A stretch of DNA of 64,000 nt from positions 38,708 to 102,707 of the forward strand of contig JABLXK010000016.1 of NCBI GenBank assembly GCA_013178095.1, given 5' to 3'. This DNA comes from Anaerolineae bacterium (lineage in GTDB: Bacteria; Chloroflexota; Anaerolineae; Anaerolineales; Anaerolineaceae). This document shows, piece by piece, positions 1-9,116 of this stretch. Every line of letters begins with the position of its first letter. The first letter of the stretch is position 1. The position numbers were made by a program, and so were the translations under genes. The notes beneath the pieces were generated by a model. That model saw only the letters and a program-made list of their open reading frames with translations, made no database searches and was not told the DNA's origin.

Positions 1-503
1 ACTTCGGAGAAGTTGGTAACTTCACCGGCGAAGATCGCCTGGACCTGGTCCTTGGTCAGACTGGTCAGTTCTACATCGGGGTTCACGATAACCGCAATAC
101 CGTCATACGCGATGGTGAAAACCTGCAGGTTGGGATATTGCTCCATTTCAGAATCTTTGATTGCGCGGGAAGCATTGCCGATATCGACCGTGCCGTCTCC
201 AGCGGAGGTGACACCAACGCTGGTACCGCCGCCCTGGATGTCGATGGAGACTTCGGGATTGGCAGCCATGAAGGCATTGGCTAATTCCTCAGCTAAAGGC
301 TGAACAGAGGTCGAGCCGGCGAGCTGCAACTGGCCGGAGAGCGCGGGCGCAACGGCGGGGGCTTCGGTGGGGGCGGCTTCTTCAGCGGGAGCAGCGGCCT
401 CTGCCGGGGCTGCTTCGGCTGTGGGGGCTGCCTGCTGGCAAGCGGTGAAGAGCATTACACTTGCAAGCACGACAGCGGACAAAACGAACACTTTACTTTT
501 CAT
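1..503 (-). CDS. pstS: Phosphate ABC transporter substrate-binding protein PstS, N-terminal part
   Basis: This gene runs off the left edge; 167 residues are visible. It binds phosphate outside the membrane and hands it to the PstCAB transporter. The start ATG at 503 follows an AGGAGAAA ribosome site. The protein opens with a lipoprotein signal (MLFTAC, lipid Cys at about 22), then a Glu/Ala/Pro-rich linker to about residue 55, then the PBP-like fold beginning LAGSTSVQPLAEELANAF, with the phosphate-family segment GGGTSVGVTSAGDGTVDIG. It lies directly downstream of phoB-phoR and behind a Pho box, which fits phosphate-starvation control. The C-terminal half and pstCAB are outside the window. A related substrate-binding protein is possible but less likely. 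Confidence 0.88.
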   Translation of the reverse strand, partial: MKSKVFVLSAVVLASVMLFTACQQAAPTAEAAPAEAAAPAEEAAPTEAPAVAPALSGQLQLAGSTSVQPLAEELANAFMAANPEVSIDIQGGGTSVGVTSAGDGTVDIGNASRAIKDSEMEQYPNLQVFTIAYDGIAVIVNPDVELTSLTKDQVQAIFAGEVTNFSE

Positions 504-553
504 CTTTTTTCTCCTGAGTATTTTAGATACAACCTGTATACTATCAAGTGAAA

Positions 554-591
554 ATTAACAGGAATGAGAAGAGATGTTAAGAAAAGGTTAA
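554..591 (-). promoter_or_regulatory. Pho box: four direct repeats at 11-bp period before pstS
   Basis: Read on the minus strand, TTAAC occurs at 591-587 and 580-576, a degenerate TCTCA unit at 569-565, and TTAAT at 558-554, so all units are exactly 11 bp apart. This matches PhoB/PhoP-type boxes, where OmpR-family regulators bind TTAAC-like half sites once per helical turn. An AT-rich, TATACA-like -10 candidate lies just downstream near 535-545. Binding by the PhoB at 1983-2684 is inferred. Confidence 0.6.
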
Positions 592-611
592 AGGATATTT
601 AATAAATCCCG

Positions 612-1976
612 TTATCGGGTTATGGGAATGCTGAAAAAGAACGTGCTGCCTTGCCCAACCTGACTTTCCGCCCAAATCCGGCCGCCATGGGCTTCGACCA
701 GATGCCTTGAAATTGACAGGCCCAGCCCAGTCCCGCTTTCAGAACGCGAGCGGTCGGATTTATAGAAGCGTTCGAAGATGCGTTCCAAATCGCGGGGCTG
801 GATGCCGATTCCCGTATCACGGACGCTGAAAACCACCTGACCGGTTTCCTGAATAGCTGCAAGCTCAACGCTGCCTCCGGGCGGCGTGAATTTAATGGCA
901 TTGTGCAGCAAGTTAACCAATACGCGTTCGAGGCGGGATTTATCGATAAAAATGCGCGGTAAAGCAGGCGAACAAGAGCGGGCGAGAGACAGACCAGCGC
1001 GCTGCGCCTGGAGCGCCATGCGATCGGCCGCGGAATCGATCAACCCAGCGGGCTCGACCCAGCTTTTTTCCAATGGCACGAGGCCGGATTCGATCCTGGA
1101 GAGTTCCAGAAGTTCCTCCACCATTTGGTTGAGGTTATCGATTTCCGCAGCCATGCGGTTTAGAAATTTTTGAGCTTCCTGCGGGTCTTCCTCCAATAGA
1201 TTATCCTGGAGCGTTTCCGTGATCAATTTCAGGGAGGTGAGGGGGGTGCGGAGTTCGTGCGAAACGTTGCTGACAAAATCGCGGCGGATGATTTCCAGCT
1301 GGCGGATGCGGGTGAGATCCTGCATGAGGAACAGGATGCTACCGGGCATTTCGCGGTCGAGAGGGGTGGCGATACAGCGGATGTAGTTTTTATAGGCTGT
1401 TTCAAAACTATCCATCTGGGGGCTGTGTGCGGCCAGGGTCTTTTCGAGCAATTCATTCATTTTAAAATGGCGGATGACTTCAACCAGCGAATGCCCGAGG
1501 GCGTCCTGGCTCGACACGTTAAAGATCGCGCAGGCGGATGGATTGATGAGGCTGACGTTGCCCTGCCCATCGACCACCAGAATGCCGTCGTTCATGTTGC
1601 TCAGGATGGAGGAATAGACTGCTTTTTCAGCGTCGAAGATTTCGCGATCTTTTTTCAGCGCTAACAGCGTATCGAGAACTTCTTTATACACAAGTTGCAA
1701 CTCAGGCGGCATCCAGCGGGTTTTATAAAAAAGCTGCGACAGAATTTGCGGTTCATGGATGTTTTTTTTAAGCGCTTCCAGCGGCTGGGTATACAGACGG
1801 CTGATGGCGAAAGCAAGTATCATAAACAGCAAGGCCGCTATGGAAAAACCCAGCGGGTTTTCACGCACAAGCGTCTTTAATACCAGTACTCCACCGAATT
1901 CCGGCAAAAGGAAATAGAGGACCAACCAAGGGATCAGAGTAATGACCAGAATGCGCCAGAACAACGAGTTGCGCAT
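612..1976 (-). CDS. phoR: Phosphate-regulon sensor histidine kinase PhoR
   Basis: A 454-residue membrane sensor kinase that would phosphorylate the adjacent PhoB. Two membrane segments lie at about residues 8-30 and 43-60. A PAS domain covers about 115-225 and the dimerisation/phosphoacceptor domain carries H240 in VSHELRTPL. The HATPase domain has the N box (LLHNAIKFTP), G1 (DTGIGI), F box and G2 (GTGLGLSI) motifs. There is no large extracytoplasmic sensor loop, as is usual for PhoR working through the Pst transporter. It starts 6 bp after phoB in the same operon, and pstS follows downstream. The specific PhoR role rests on the neighbours and architecture. Confidence 0.88.
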   Translation of the reverse strand: MRNSLFWRILVITLIPWLVLYFLLPEFGGVLVLKTLVRENPLGFSIAALLFMILAFAISRLYTQPLEALKKNIHEPQILSQLFYKTRWMPPELQLVYKEVLDTLLALKKDREIFDAEKAVYSSILSNMNDGILVVDGQGNVSLINPSACAIFNVSSQDALGHSLVEVIRHFKMNELLEKTLAAHSPQMDSFETAYKNYIRCIATPLDREMPGSILFLMQDLTRIRQLEIIRRDFVSNVSHELRTPLTSLKLITETLQDNLLEEDPQEAQKFLNRMAAEIDNLNQMVEELLELSRIESGLVPLEKSWVEPAGLIDSAADRMALQAQRAGLSLARSCSPALPRIFIDKSRLERVLVNLLHNAIKFTPPGGSVELAAIQETGQVVFSVRDTGIGIQPRDLERIFERFYKSDRSRSESGTGLGLSISRHLVEAHGGRIWAESQVGQGSTFFFSIPITR

Positions 1977-1982
1977 GCGTTT

Positions 1983-2684
1983 TTAACCCTCAAAGCGGTA
2001 ACCAGCGCTGCGGCTGGTAACGATCCTTTGCGGTTTGGCAGGGTCGGATTCGATTTTTTCGCGCAGCCAACGCACGTGCACATCCACTGTGCGGCTGTCG
2101 CCGAAATAATCCCATCCCCATACTTTTTCGAGGATCAATTCGCGCGAAAGCACCTGACCGCGATGCTGGCCAAGAAAGAGGAGCAGGTCGTATTCTTTGG
2201 GTTTGAGGTTGAGGGGTTGGCTATCCAGGGTGACCTCGCGGCGGTTTTCATCGATCACCAAATTTCCGAAAGTCAGCACCTTGCGGCCGGGAGCTTCGTC
2301 GACGCTGAGATTCTGCATGATCTTGGCACGCCGCAACAAAGCCTTGATGCGGGCGATCAGTTCCCGCATGGAAAAAGGTTTGGTCAGGTAATCGTCCGCA
2401 CCAACCTCGAGACCGACCACGCGGTCGATTTCATCATCGCGGGCAGTGAGCATCAGAATAGGGACGAGCATATCTTTGCGAAGGATCTTGCAGACCTCGA
2501 AGCCATCCATTCCCGGAAGCATGATATCCAACATGATCAGGTCGGGCTGGTATTGACGCGCCTTATCGATGGCAGAAGGCCCATCATTGGCGCATTCCAC
2601 CAGATAACCCTGCTTCTTCAGGTTATAAGCCAGCGTTTCCTGAAGGGTCAATTCGTCTTCAACAACCAGTATTTTTTCTGCCAT
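1983..2684 (-). CDS. phoB: Response regulator PhoB/PhoP (OmpR family)
   Basis: A 233-residue response regulator. The receiver domain (1-120) has the acidic pocket in VVEDE, phosphoacceptor D53 in [11 protein letters not shown]80, and K102 in TKPFSMREL. The OmpR-type winged helix (about 135-233) ends [15 protein letters not shown]...SAGYRF. The start at 2684 (MAEKIL) is preferred over an upstream in-frame ATG at 2693 because it matches the family N-terminus. Its first 26 bp overlap the end of the glycosyltransferase upstream, suggesting translational coupling. It probably binds the Pho box before pstS. Confidence 0.9.
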   Translation of the reverse strand: MAEKILVVEDELTLQETLAYNLKKQGYLVECANDGPSAIDKARQYQPDLIMLDIMLPGMDGFEVCKILRKDMLVPILMLTARDDEIDRVVGLEVGADDYLTKPFSMRELIARIKALLRRAKIMQNLSVDEAPGRKVLTFGNLVIDENRREVTLDSQPLNLKPKEYDLLLFLGQHRGQVLSRELILEKVWGWDYFGDSRTVDVHVRWLREKIESDPAKPQRIVTSRSAGYRFEG

Positions 2685-3888
2685 GGGTATCAACCAAATC
2701 TTCGACCGCCTTAATAAAATTCCCGGCTATTTGGGCGCGATCGAAATGCATCTCCAAATAGCGGCGTCCATTCACACCCATACCGCGAGCGGCAGCGGGG
2801 TCACGATACAGCTTAAGTATAGCCTCACTCATTTTTTGCGGATCACCGGGTTGGCAGAATAACCCGCAATGGGCGGCTTCCAGTACCTCGCGAATAACCC
2901 CGTCAATGGCCAAAACAACCGGTTTTGCGCAAGCCATGTAATCGAATACCTTGTTCGGGTAGGTGGTTTTGTACATATCCACCGGTTTCAAAATGGCAAT
3001 GCAGGCGTCCGCGGCGCCAATCACGGCGGGCATTTCGGTTTTAGGCAGGGAAGCGCGGAACTCGAGGTTTTTCAAGCACATTTTTTCTGCTCTTTCCTGC
3101 AAGAAAGGTTTTTCCTTGCCATCGCCGAGAAGGACAAAATGAATCGCCGGCGTGTTTTCGAGCAATCTGGCGGCTTGCAGGACCACGTCCAGGTCATTCG
3201 ACATGCCGAGCGCGCCGGTATAGAGGAGCACGTACTTCCCCTGCCATTCCGGAAAAGCGGCGCGGCAGTTGTCAGGCTGGACGTTAAAAAAGGCCGGATC
3301 AGCGCCATTGGGGACGAGGAGGAGATTCCGGCCGCCTTTCGATTGAACATGCGGGATGAAGCCGGGGGAATTGACCACGATACGGTCGGCGTGGGAATAC
3401 AGAAACTGCTCGAGCCAGAGCGACAACCGGATGAGCGCTCCATTCCGCAGAACACCCACCGCGATGGCGAAAGCCGGCCAAAGATCGCGCACTTCCAGGA
3501 TAAAGGGTTTGCGTTTGAGCCGGGCCACCAGCCACCCCGTGAAACTTTGGAAGATAGGCGGAGTGGTGCCCCAAACCACGTCGACATTGCGGATAGCCAA
3601 CGCTTTAAAAAATGAAGAAATCATAAAAGAAATAAAACTAAAAACGCGATGGATAAAACTCCTGTGCAGAGCCGGGTAGGTATACACCCGGTAGATATCA
3701 ATGGCACCATTGGCATCATGGGTCACTTTGGCATTTTTCTCCGATCGCCCGGTCAGATAGCTGACCGGGGAGGCAATGATGCTGACGTGGTGACCGGAGG
3801 CGGCAAAAAAGCGCGCCAGCTCGTGATGGCGGGTGCCGCCGGGTTCATCCAAAGCCGCAAATGCCTGGTGTATGAGCAAGATATGCAT
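2659..3888 (-). CDS. Glycosyltransferase family 4 (WbuB-like)
   Basis: A 409-residue GT-B glycosyltransferase. The N-terminal half begins [20 protein letters not shown], typical of WbuB-type sugar transferases, and the C-terminal nucleotide-sugar half has [14 protein letters not shown] and the loop [15 protein letters not shown] with the conserved E/D-type acceptor region. It likely adds a sugar to a lipid-linked or surface polysaccharide; donor and acceptor cannot be told from sequence. It follows the heparinase-like gene by 19 bp and overlaps phoB by 26 bp, so it sits in a transcript that also carries the phosphate two-component system. Confidence 0.8.
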   Translation of the reverse strand: MHILLIHQAFAALDEPGGTRHHELARFFAASGHHVSIIASPVSYLTGRSEKNAKVTHDANGAIDIYRVYTYPALHRSFIHRVFSFISFMISSFFKALAIRNVDVVWGTTPPIFQSFTGWLVARLKRKPFILEVRDLWPAFAIAVGVLRNGALIRLSLWLEQFLYSHADRIVVNSPGFIPHVQSKGGRNLLLVPNGADPAFFNVQPDNCRAAFPEWQGKYVLLYTGALGMSNDLDVVLQAARLLENTPAIHFVLLGDGKEKPFLQERAEKMCLKNLEFRASLPKTEMPAVIGAADACIAILKPVDMYKTTYPNKVFDYMACAKPVVLAIDGVIREVLEAAHCGLFCQPGDPQKMSEAILKLYRDPAAARGMGVNGRRYLEMHFDRAQIAGNFIKAVEDLVDTHGRKNTGC

Positions 3889-3907
3889 GACTTGATTTTA
3901 ACCGGAA

Positions 3908-5857
3908 TCAAACCGGCAATAGAAATTGCGTACGGATTTGGATTGGCGGCAGCGCGTTGAGCGTGAACTGGATGGACAAAGCCGGAAGCTTAAGGCCATA
4001 AGTAGGAGAAACCCAACCCAGGCAGCTATTCTGCTGCCCGGTAAGCTGGGATTCCCCGCAGCGAAACACGTCAATCAGTGCGGGACCGGCATAACCCGGT
4101 GCGGCGATTGTCAGCAGCGCAGGTCCGAGCGGACTGCGCAGCGCCACGCAGTGATCCTGCATAATTTCAAACGGCCAATCCGGGACAAGCCAATTCAGAA
4201 CGGCTTTGACCTCACGCGGAGCCCCGCCAGCCGGCAGCAACTCATCGGTAATGAGCCATTCAGCAGCGCGTCTTTTTTGGAGCCGGCGGCGGTGGATCAC
4301 GCCCAGATTGCGGTAACCGAAATGCAGGGCGGCAACGGAATCGAGCGCGGGACTTTCGACCTGGGCTTGCGCCCAATCGAGCCAAAGGAACTTGCCGGCG
4401 CGGGTCATCTGGTCGCGACCGTTGATGGTGATGGTATTGTGCACCGCGGTGGCCGCCAGAGCATTTTCCCAGGGCGGGGGCGCGTTGTATTGAAAAGTGC
4501 CGGCATCCATGGCGAAGTTAACGCCGCGATGCCAAATTTCCACATGCAATTGATCGGCATGGGCAGGGCGCGAGGTGAACGCAGCCGCGCGCAGGGATGC
4601 CCAGCCCTGGCTGTTGTCGGTGAGGATGAGCTGACTGCGCTGCGCTTCCGGCGGGAACAATTCGGATTTCTGCGGGATAACTGGCAGATCCAACCACAGG
4701 CACAGATCATCCCAGGGACCGGGCGGCAAGGCGGGGCGAGCCAGGTATGCCCGTGCGGCGGCCTGGACGACCGGGCGGTAATCCTGGAAATCGAGGCAGG
4801 AAAAAGGGAGGAAGTTCGAACCGTCATTGTGGCCGAGGTTTGGAACGCGACCGGATGTTCGATCCAGGCGCAAGGCCAGCCATTGAGCGGCGGCCGCGAG
4901 CCGGTTGAGCACCGCGTCCTCGAAGATCAGATGTTCTTTTTCGAGCAGCACCTGCATCCAAAGCGATACCATCAGGAAGAGCCGGTGGTAGTTGGTGCTG
5001 TGCTGAACGTAGGTACCGTCATCCGCGACCTGGGCGCGCACACCCTCATTGAACAGCCGCAAACCCAGCTTGCGCCATTGGGGGGAATCGGGATGGGCGG
5101 GCAGAAAAAGCGCAGCGGTAACCAGCCCAACTGCTTCGGAAAGCAGGTGATTATTATGTTGAGCGCGGGCATAACAGATCGTGGGAGGGATGCGGCCGGC
5201 ATGATCGGCGATGTTGATCGACAACGCAGACAAATTTTCGGGGGTGGAAGCGGGAGCATCCCTGAACACATGCGCGCAAACAACCAAGGCGATCAACCTG
5301 AGGGCCACTTCCTGCGATGAAGTCCAATTGAGGCCTTGATTGACGGGATTGGCCTGGCGAAAGCAGGCATAATTCTGCCAGAATGCCTGGGCATATTTAT
5401 TATCGGAGGAGAAGAAATAAGCCTTGGCGAGAGCGACAGCCCAGTTGAAGCGCGCCGGTTCCCAGGCATACTTGATATCCTTGAGATTGGCGTGGGCAGA
5501 ACCGCGTTCGTAATGCGTCCAATGCTGGGGATCTTTTTCCGGCGCGAGCGTAAGCGGCCGCCATTCACCGCCGAAATACGGCATCTGCCCTTCCAGGATA
5601 CGGTCGGCTTCGGAAAGACACGCCGGAATACCAGGGGCGGCCACGCGCGAAAGGAGGCTCATTTCCGGCAGCGCAAAGAACCAGTTGGGTTTTAAACAAT
5701 CTTCATTCAGCAGCGCGTTGATCTCCAGGGCGGGAGTGCGAAGGGCAAAAAAACCGGAACGCAAGCCGAGCTGGTATTGCAGAAAATTAAAACTTTGCCG
5801 GAATCCCAATTGGGAGGCGGTTTTCAGGCGCAGGGAAATCCGATCAAAGGGTTTCAT
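3908..5857 (-). CDS. Heparinase II/III-like polysaccharide lyase
   Basis: A 649-residue protein of the heparinase II/III (alginate lyase-like) family, which cleaves uronic-acid polysaccharides by elimination. The start is placed at MKPFDRISLRLKTA (5857), 4 bp after the upstream stop; the open frame continues 73 residues further but that stretch overlaps the preceding gene and is Pro/Ser-rich, as expected of an out-of-phase reading. The alpha-toroid half contains the typical ARAQHNNHLLSEAVGL segment, and the C-terminal beta-sandwich has HADQLHVEIWHRGVNFAMDA-type residues. No signal peptide is visible, so it may act on a cytoplasmic or exported polysaccharide intermediate. Such genes commonly neighbour surface-polysaccharide loci. 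Confidence 0.78.
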   Translation of the reverse strand: MKPFDRISLRLKTASQLGFRQSFNFLQYQLGLRSGFFALRTPALEINALLNEDCLKPNWFFALPEMSLLSRVAAPGIPACLSEADRILEGQMPYFGGEWRPLTLAPEKDPQHWTHYERGSAHANLKDIKYAWEPARFNWAVALAKAYFFSSDNKYAQAFWQNYACFRQANPVNQGLNWTSSQEVALRLIALVVCAHVFRDAPASTPENLSALSINIADHAGRIPPTICYARAQHNNHLLSEAVGLVTAALFLPAHPDSPQWRKLGLRLFNEGVRAQVADDGTYVQHSTNYHRLFLMVSLWMQVLLEKEHLIFEDAVLNRLAAAAQWLALRLDRTSGRVPNLGHNDGSNFLPFSCLDFQDYRPVVQAAARAYLARPALPPGPWDDLCLWLDLPVIPQKSELFPPEAQRSQLILTDNSQGWASLRAAAFTSRPAHADQLHVEIWHRGVNFAMDAGTFQYNAPPPWENALAATAVHNTITINGRDQMTRAGKFLWLDWAQAQVESPALDSVAALHFGYRNLGVIHRRRLQKRRAAEWLITDELLPAGGAPREVKAVLNWLVPDWPFEIMQDHCVALRSPLGPALLTIAAPGYAGPALIDVFRCGESQLTGQQNSCLGWVSPTYGLKLPALSIQFTLNALPPIQIRTQFLLPV

Positions 5858-5861
5858 CGGT

Positions 5862-8036
5862 TCAGGCGGATTGCATGAAGGATTCCAGATTGACCGGTTG
5901 ACCTGCCAACAGCGCCTGGCGGCAGGCCAGGGTGGTGTAGCTGGAGAGCAGCAACTCGCGGTAGGGGATGGGCTCGGCGGCTTGCCCGCGGACGGCGGAG
6001 AGAAAAGCCTGCCAGGCAGCCTGGTGGCCCTTATCCTGCCGCAAGGCGGAGCGTTCGGTTGTGGTATGGTTCTCATCGATCAGTTGCAGCGAGCGGAAAT
6101 CATCCAGGATACCGATTTTTCCGGCGCTGAACACTTCAATATATTCCTTGCCATAACGCTTGCTGCCATTGGACAGGTAAGCCAGCGAACCCAGCGATCC
6201 ATCCGCGAACTTAACCGTTACCAGAAAGTTATCGCGGCTGTACTTGTTCCGGTCGGGTAAAGCAAGAGCGCTGACCTCAAGCGGGGTTTGGCCGGTGAGA
6301 AAGCAGAGATAGTCGATAAAATGACAACCCTCGCCCACCAGGCGGCCACCGCCCTGATCGGGATCATGCAGCCAATGAGAAGCGGGGATGAAACCGGCAT
6401 TGACGCGGTAGTGGATGTAGAACGGTTCGGTTGAATCCTGAAAGAAAGACTTGAGCGCACGGGACATGGGCGCAAAACGGCGATTGAAGCCAACCGAGAG
6501 ACAGGGATGGCCCTTCTTCTCCAATGCTTTCGCAATATGATCCAGCTCTGTTTTCTGCAGCGCCAGGGGTTTTTCACAATAGACGTGCTTGCCGTTTTGC
6601 AGCGCTGCGAGCGCGAGTGAGGCATGCGATTGGTGGCGGGTGAGGACGGCAACCACATTGACTTCTTTCGAAGAGAGAATATCCGCGGCGGCGGAAGTGG
6701 CGAACGAAAAACCGAACTTACGGGCGCTGTGCTGGGCGGAAAGGCCGCCAGAGGAAGCGACCCCAGCAAGGCGCACGCCGCCGGTTTTCTTGACCGCGGG
6801 GAGAAAGACGGCGTTGGCATAATTACCCGCGCCGATCACACCCAGCGAAAGTTCAGAATCACCAGCCTTGTGCTCCATGGCGGGATTCAGTATGATTTTC
6901 CGAACGGCTTTTTGGGCGCCTCGCGGGTAGGTCAAAAGAACACCCAGGTAAGGTTCGGAACGCTTGCCGGTGATCAGTTCATAGGCAAGGGGCGCCTGTT
7001 CGATGGGAAAACGATGGGTGATGAGGGCTTGCATATCAAGGCTGCCGGCGGCCAATAAATCAACAAATGCCTGCAGATTGCGGCCCTCCGTCCAGCGCAC
7101 GTATCCAATGGGATAATCGCAGCCTTCCTCTTCATAATCCAGGTCATAACGGCCGGGGCCGGAGGAACGCGCTACCTGGAAAAAGAGTTCTTTTTCATAA
7201 TACAACTTACGCTGGATGTTCAGCCCGACGACGCCCAGGGAAACCACATGAGCGCGATCGCGGGCGATCTGGGCGGCCAGATTGACGGTTTCATCGGAAG
7301 GCGTATCGGCGCAAATCAGGATCGCGTCAAAACCTCTTCCGCGGGTGAGCGCCAGATAATCAGCCGCGATTTTGCGGTTGGAATCGGCGGTGAATCCCAG
7401 TTTGCGGGCAGTTTGCACCCGCGGGCGGGAAATATCCATACCGATGACTTCGCAGCCGGCCGCGCGCACCAATTGAGCGGTGATCAATCCTAACAGCCCC
7501 AGGCCGACCACAGCCACTTTTTCGCCGATCTGTGGATTCGCCAGGCGGATGCCATTGAGAGCGATCGCGCCCATGGTAGCGAAAGCGGCGGATTCGAAAT
7601 CGACATTTTCGGGCAAATGCGCGATCAAATTGCGCGGAACCAGCGCGTATTCAGCATGCACAGCGTGGCCGCCGCCTGCGCAGACTACCCGATCGCCGGG
7701 TTTAAAATCCGGTACATCCGGGGCAGATTCGACCACAATACCGGAGGAGGAATATCCCAGGGACATGGGCTGATCGAGGCGGTTCATGGCGGATTCATAG
7801 GTGGTCAGCAGCCCTTCCCGTTTGGCTTTTTCAAGCACCTGTTTGACCAGGTCGGGGCGGGATTGGGCTTTGCCTACCAGGCTTTTTTCGGCAAATGAAA
7901 CCAGATTGCGCTCCGTACCGGCGGAGACCAGGGAGGCGGCTGTACGAACCAGAACGGCGCCTTTGCGAAGTGGGGGTACGGGAACATCAACCACTTCGGT
8001 TACACCACTTTTCATGTTCTGCAGGACCTGTTTCAT
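5862..8036 (-). CDS. Bi-domain oxidoreductase: zinc-type ADH-like plus Gfo/Idh/MocA
   Basis: A 724-residue fusion of two NAD(P)-linked oxidoreductases. Residues 1-370 are medium-chain dehydrogenase-like (Rossmann VAVVGLGLLGLITAQL), and residues 390-724 are Gfo/Idh/MocA-like, with LGVIGAGNYANAVFLPA and the EKPLAL motif carrying the usual catalytic Lys. This fused architecture recurs in bacterial polysaccharide gene clusters together with heparinase-like and GT4 genes, exactly as here. It probably oxidises or epimerises a sugar nucleotide; the substrate is unknown. The ATG at 8036 has a good GAGGTAGGT ribosome site, and the heparinase gene follows after 4 bp. Confidence 0.85.
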   Translation of the reverse strand: MKQVLQNMKSGVTEVVDVPVPPLRKGAVLVRTAASLVSAGTERNLVSFAEKSLVGKAQSRPDLVKQVLEKAKREGLLTTYESAMNRLDQPMSLGYSSSGIVVESAPDVPDFKPGDRVVCAGGGHAVHAEYALVPRNLIAHLPENVDFESAAFATMGAIALNGIRLANPQIGEKVAVVGLGLLGLITAQLVRAAGCEVIGMDISRPRVQTARKLGFTADSNRKIAADYLALTRGRGFDAILICADTPSDETVNLAAQIARDRAHVVSLGVVGLNIQRKLYYEKELFFQVARSSGPGRYDLDYEEEGCDYPIGYVRWTEGRNLQAFVDLLAAGSLDMQALITHRFPIEQAPLAYELITGKRSEPYLGVLLTYPRGAQKAVRKIILNPAMEHKAGDSELSLGVIGAGNYANAVFLPAVKKTGGVRLAGVASSGGLSAQHSARKFGFSFATSAAADILSSKEVNVVAVLTRHQSHASLALAALQNGKHVYCEKPLALQKTELDHIAKALEKKGHPCLSVGFNRRFAPMSRALKSFFQDSTEPFYIHYRVNAGFIPASHWLHDPDQGGGRLVGEGCHFIDYLCFLTGQTPLEVSALALPDRNKYSRDNFLVTVKFADGSLGSLAYLSNGSKRYGKEYIEVFSAGKIGILDDFRSLQLIDENHTTTERSALRQDKGHQAAWQAFLSAVRGQAAEPIPYRELLLSSYTTLACRQALLAGQPVNLESFMQSA

Positions 8037-8114
8037 ACCTACCTCGGGATGCGGGAATAAATCGAGCGCTAGTACGATTATACCCAGAGTTTAGATGTGA
8101 CCTGGTGATGGAGA

Positions 8115-8145
8115 GGATAAAAAAAGCAGGCCGCAGCCTGCTTTT
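8115..8145 (-). terminator. Intrinsic terminator after the bactofilin-like gene
   Basis: A perfect 10-bp stem (8122-8131 with 8136-8145), 4-nt loop, followed on the minus strand by a T run (TTTTTTATCC). It separates the sigma/anti-sigma/bactofilin operon from the oxidoreductase operon. Confidence 0.85.
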
Positions 8146-8153
8146 GGGGTTGT

Positions 8154-9116
8154 TTACGAGTCGGCTGTGCCGAAACGGCTGAGCAATATACCGCCCACGC
8201 CGATGGAGCAGAAGAATGTGTTGATGAAGAAACCGGCAATCGGTATGAGGGTGATGGCGGAAATGGCAATGCCCACCAACAAAGCCCCGAAGACCGCGGT
8301 GCCTTCCACGCTCCATTGCAGATGCAGCCATTTGGTCAGTTGAATTCCAACCATATTGCTGATGACCGCCCAACTCCAGACCACGCAGACGAGCAGCGCC
8401 AGGAGCATAATCAACCCGATGGGACTGAGGCAGATGGTAACGATCAATACCAACGAGATGACCGGCAGCGAGAAAATGGTCAACAACCCGGCACCCCAGG
8501 CGACCGCGGGATTTTTACGGACGGCGGCGATCACGCTGAAGGTGGGCTGGTTGAACAAGGCAGTGGCAATCAACGTGAATATGAGCAAGGCGACAATGCG
8601 CAGGGATTGCAGCAGCAGCCAAAAGCCGGGCTTGAGCCACTCCAGCAGGTTGATAACGTCCTTTCCGATATTTTGATCGGCTGAAACGGGAATCACAAAG
8701 GTGTTGATCTCTCCATTAATCACGGCTTGGGGGCTGATATCGGTCTGGTTGAAAATCTGGTTGAGCGAACCCTTGATCACCGCGGTATCGCCCAATTTCG
8801 CAGTTCCGGCGAAGACATTCACGTTCCCTTCGACCGTTCCGTCGATCTCAAGCGTACCGCCGATGACGCTGATATCGCCGGTGACCAAAGCGCCCTGGCG
8901 GATGATCAGCGTGGTTCCGACGCCGGAAATATTACCGGCGATACGTTCGTTCTTTTTTAAGATGTACATATCCCCGGAGAGGAACTGGCTGGGATAAGTT
9001 TCGGAGAAGCCGTCTGCTGAAGTTTGTTCAGCGGATCTCAACGAGCAAGCGGCCAGCGATAGAGCCAGCAGTGCAAGAGTCAGCAGCACAAGGACTTTAT
9101 TCAACCCGGATTTCAT
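8154..9116 (-). CDS. Bactofilin-like polymer-forming lipoprotein with C-terminal membrane helices
   Basis: A 320-residue protein. A lipoprotein signal ends at LALSLAACS (Cys about 24). Residues 50-145 form short beta-helix rungs rich in Gly/Ile/Val (for example GDISVIGGTLEIDGTVEG), which is the bactofilin / polymer-forming pattern. Four hydrophobic segments fill the rest (about 165-315). A lipid-anchored bactofilin domain joined to membrane helices is not the classical cytoplasmic bactofilin; families annotated 'polymer-forming cytoskeletal' include such forms. It overlaps the anti-sigma gene by 20 bp, so it is probably an output or partner of that sigma system. Confidence 0.7.
   Translation of the reverse strand: MKSGLNKVLVLLTLALLALSLAACSLRSAEQTSADGFSETYPSQFLSGDMYILKKNERIAGNISGVGTTLIIRQGALVTGDISVIGGTLEIDGTVEGNVNVFAGTAKLGDTAVIKGSLNQIFNQTDISPQAVINGEINTFVIPVSADQNIGKDVINLLEWLKPGFWLLLQSLRIVALLIFTLIATALFNQPTFSVIAAVRKNPAVAWGAGLLTIFSLPVISLVLIVTICLSPIGLIMLLALLVCVVWSWAVISNMVGIQLTKWLHLQWSVEGTAVFGALLVGIAISAITLIPIAGFFINTFFCSIGVGGILLSRFGTADS

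Noticed and set aside
3926..5320. A 464-residue plus-strand frame opposite the heparinase-like gene
   Set aside because: It mirrors the minus-strand gene, is rich in Gly/Arg/Gln as expected of an antisense frame in GC-rich DNA, and has no ribosome site.
5858..6076. Longer N-terminus of the heparinase-like protein (73 extra residues)
   Set aside because: It overlaps the end of the oxidoreductase gene, is Pro/Ser/Cys-rich, and the ATG at 5857 fits the family and the 4-bp gap better.
8038..8373. Minus-strand frame of 128 residues at the end of the bactofilin-like gene
   Set aside because: It is the same-strand shifted reading of the gene plus its terminator; residue composition is not protein-like.
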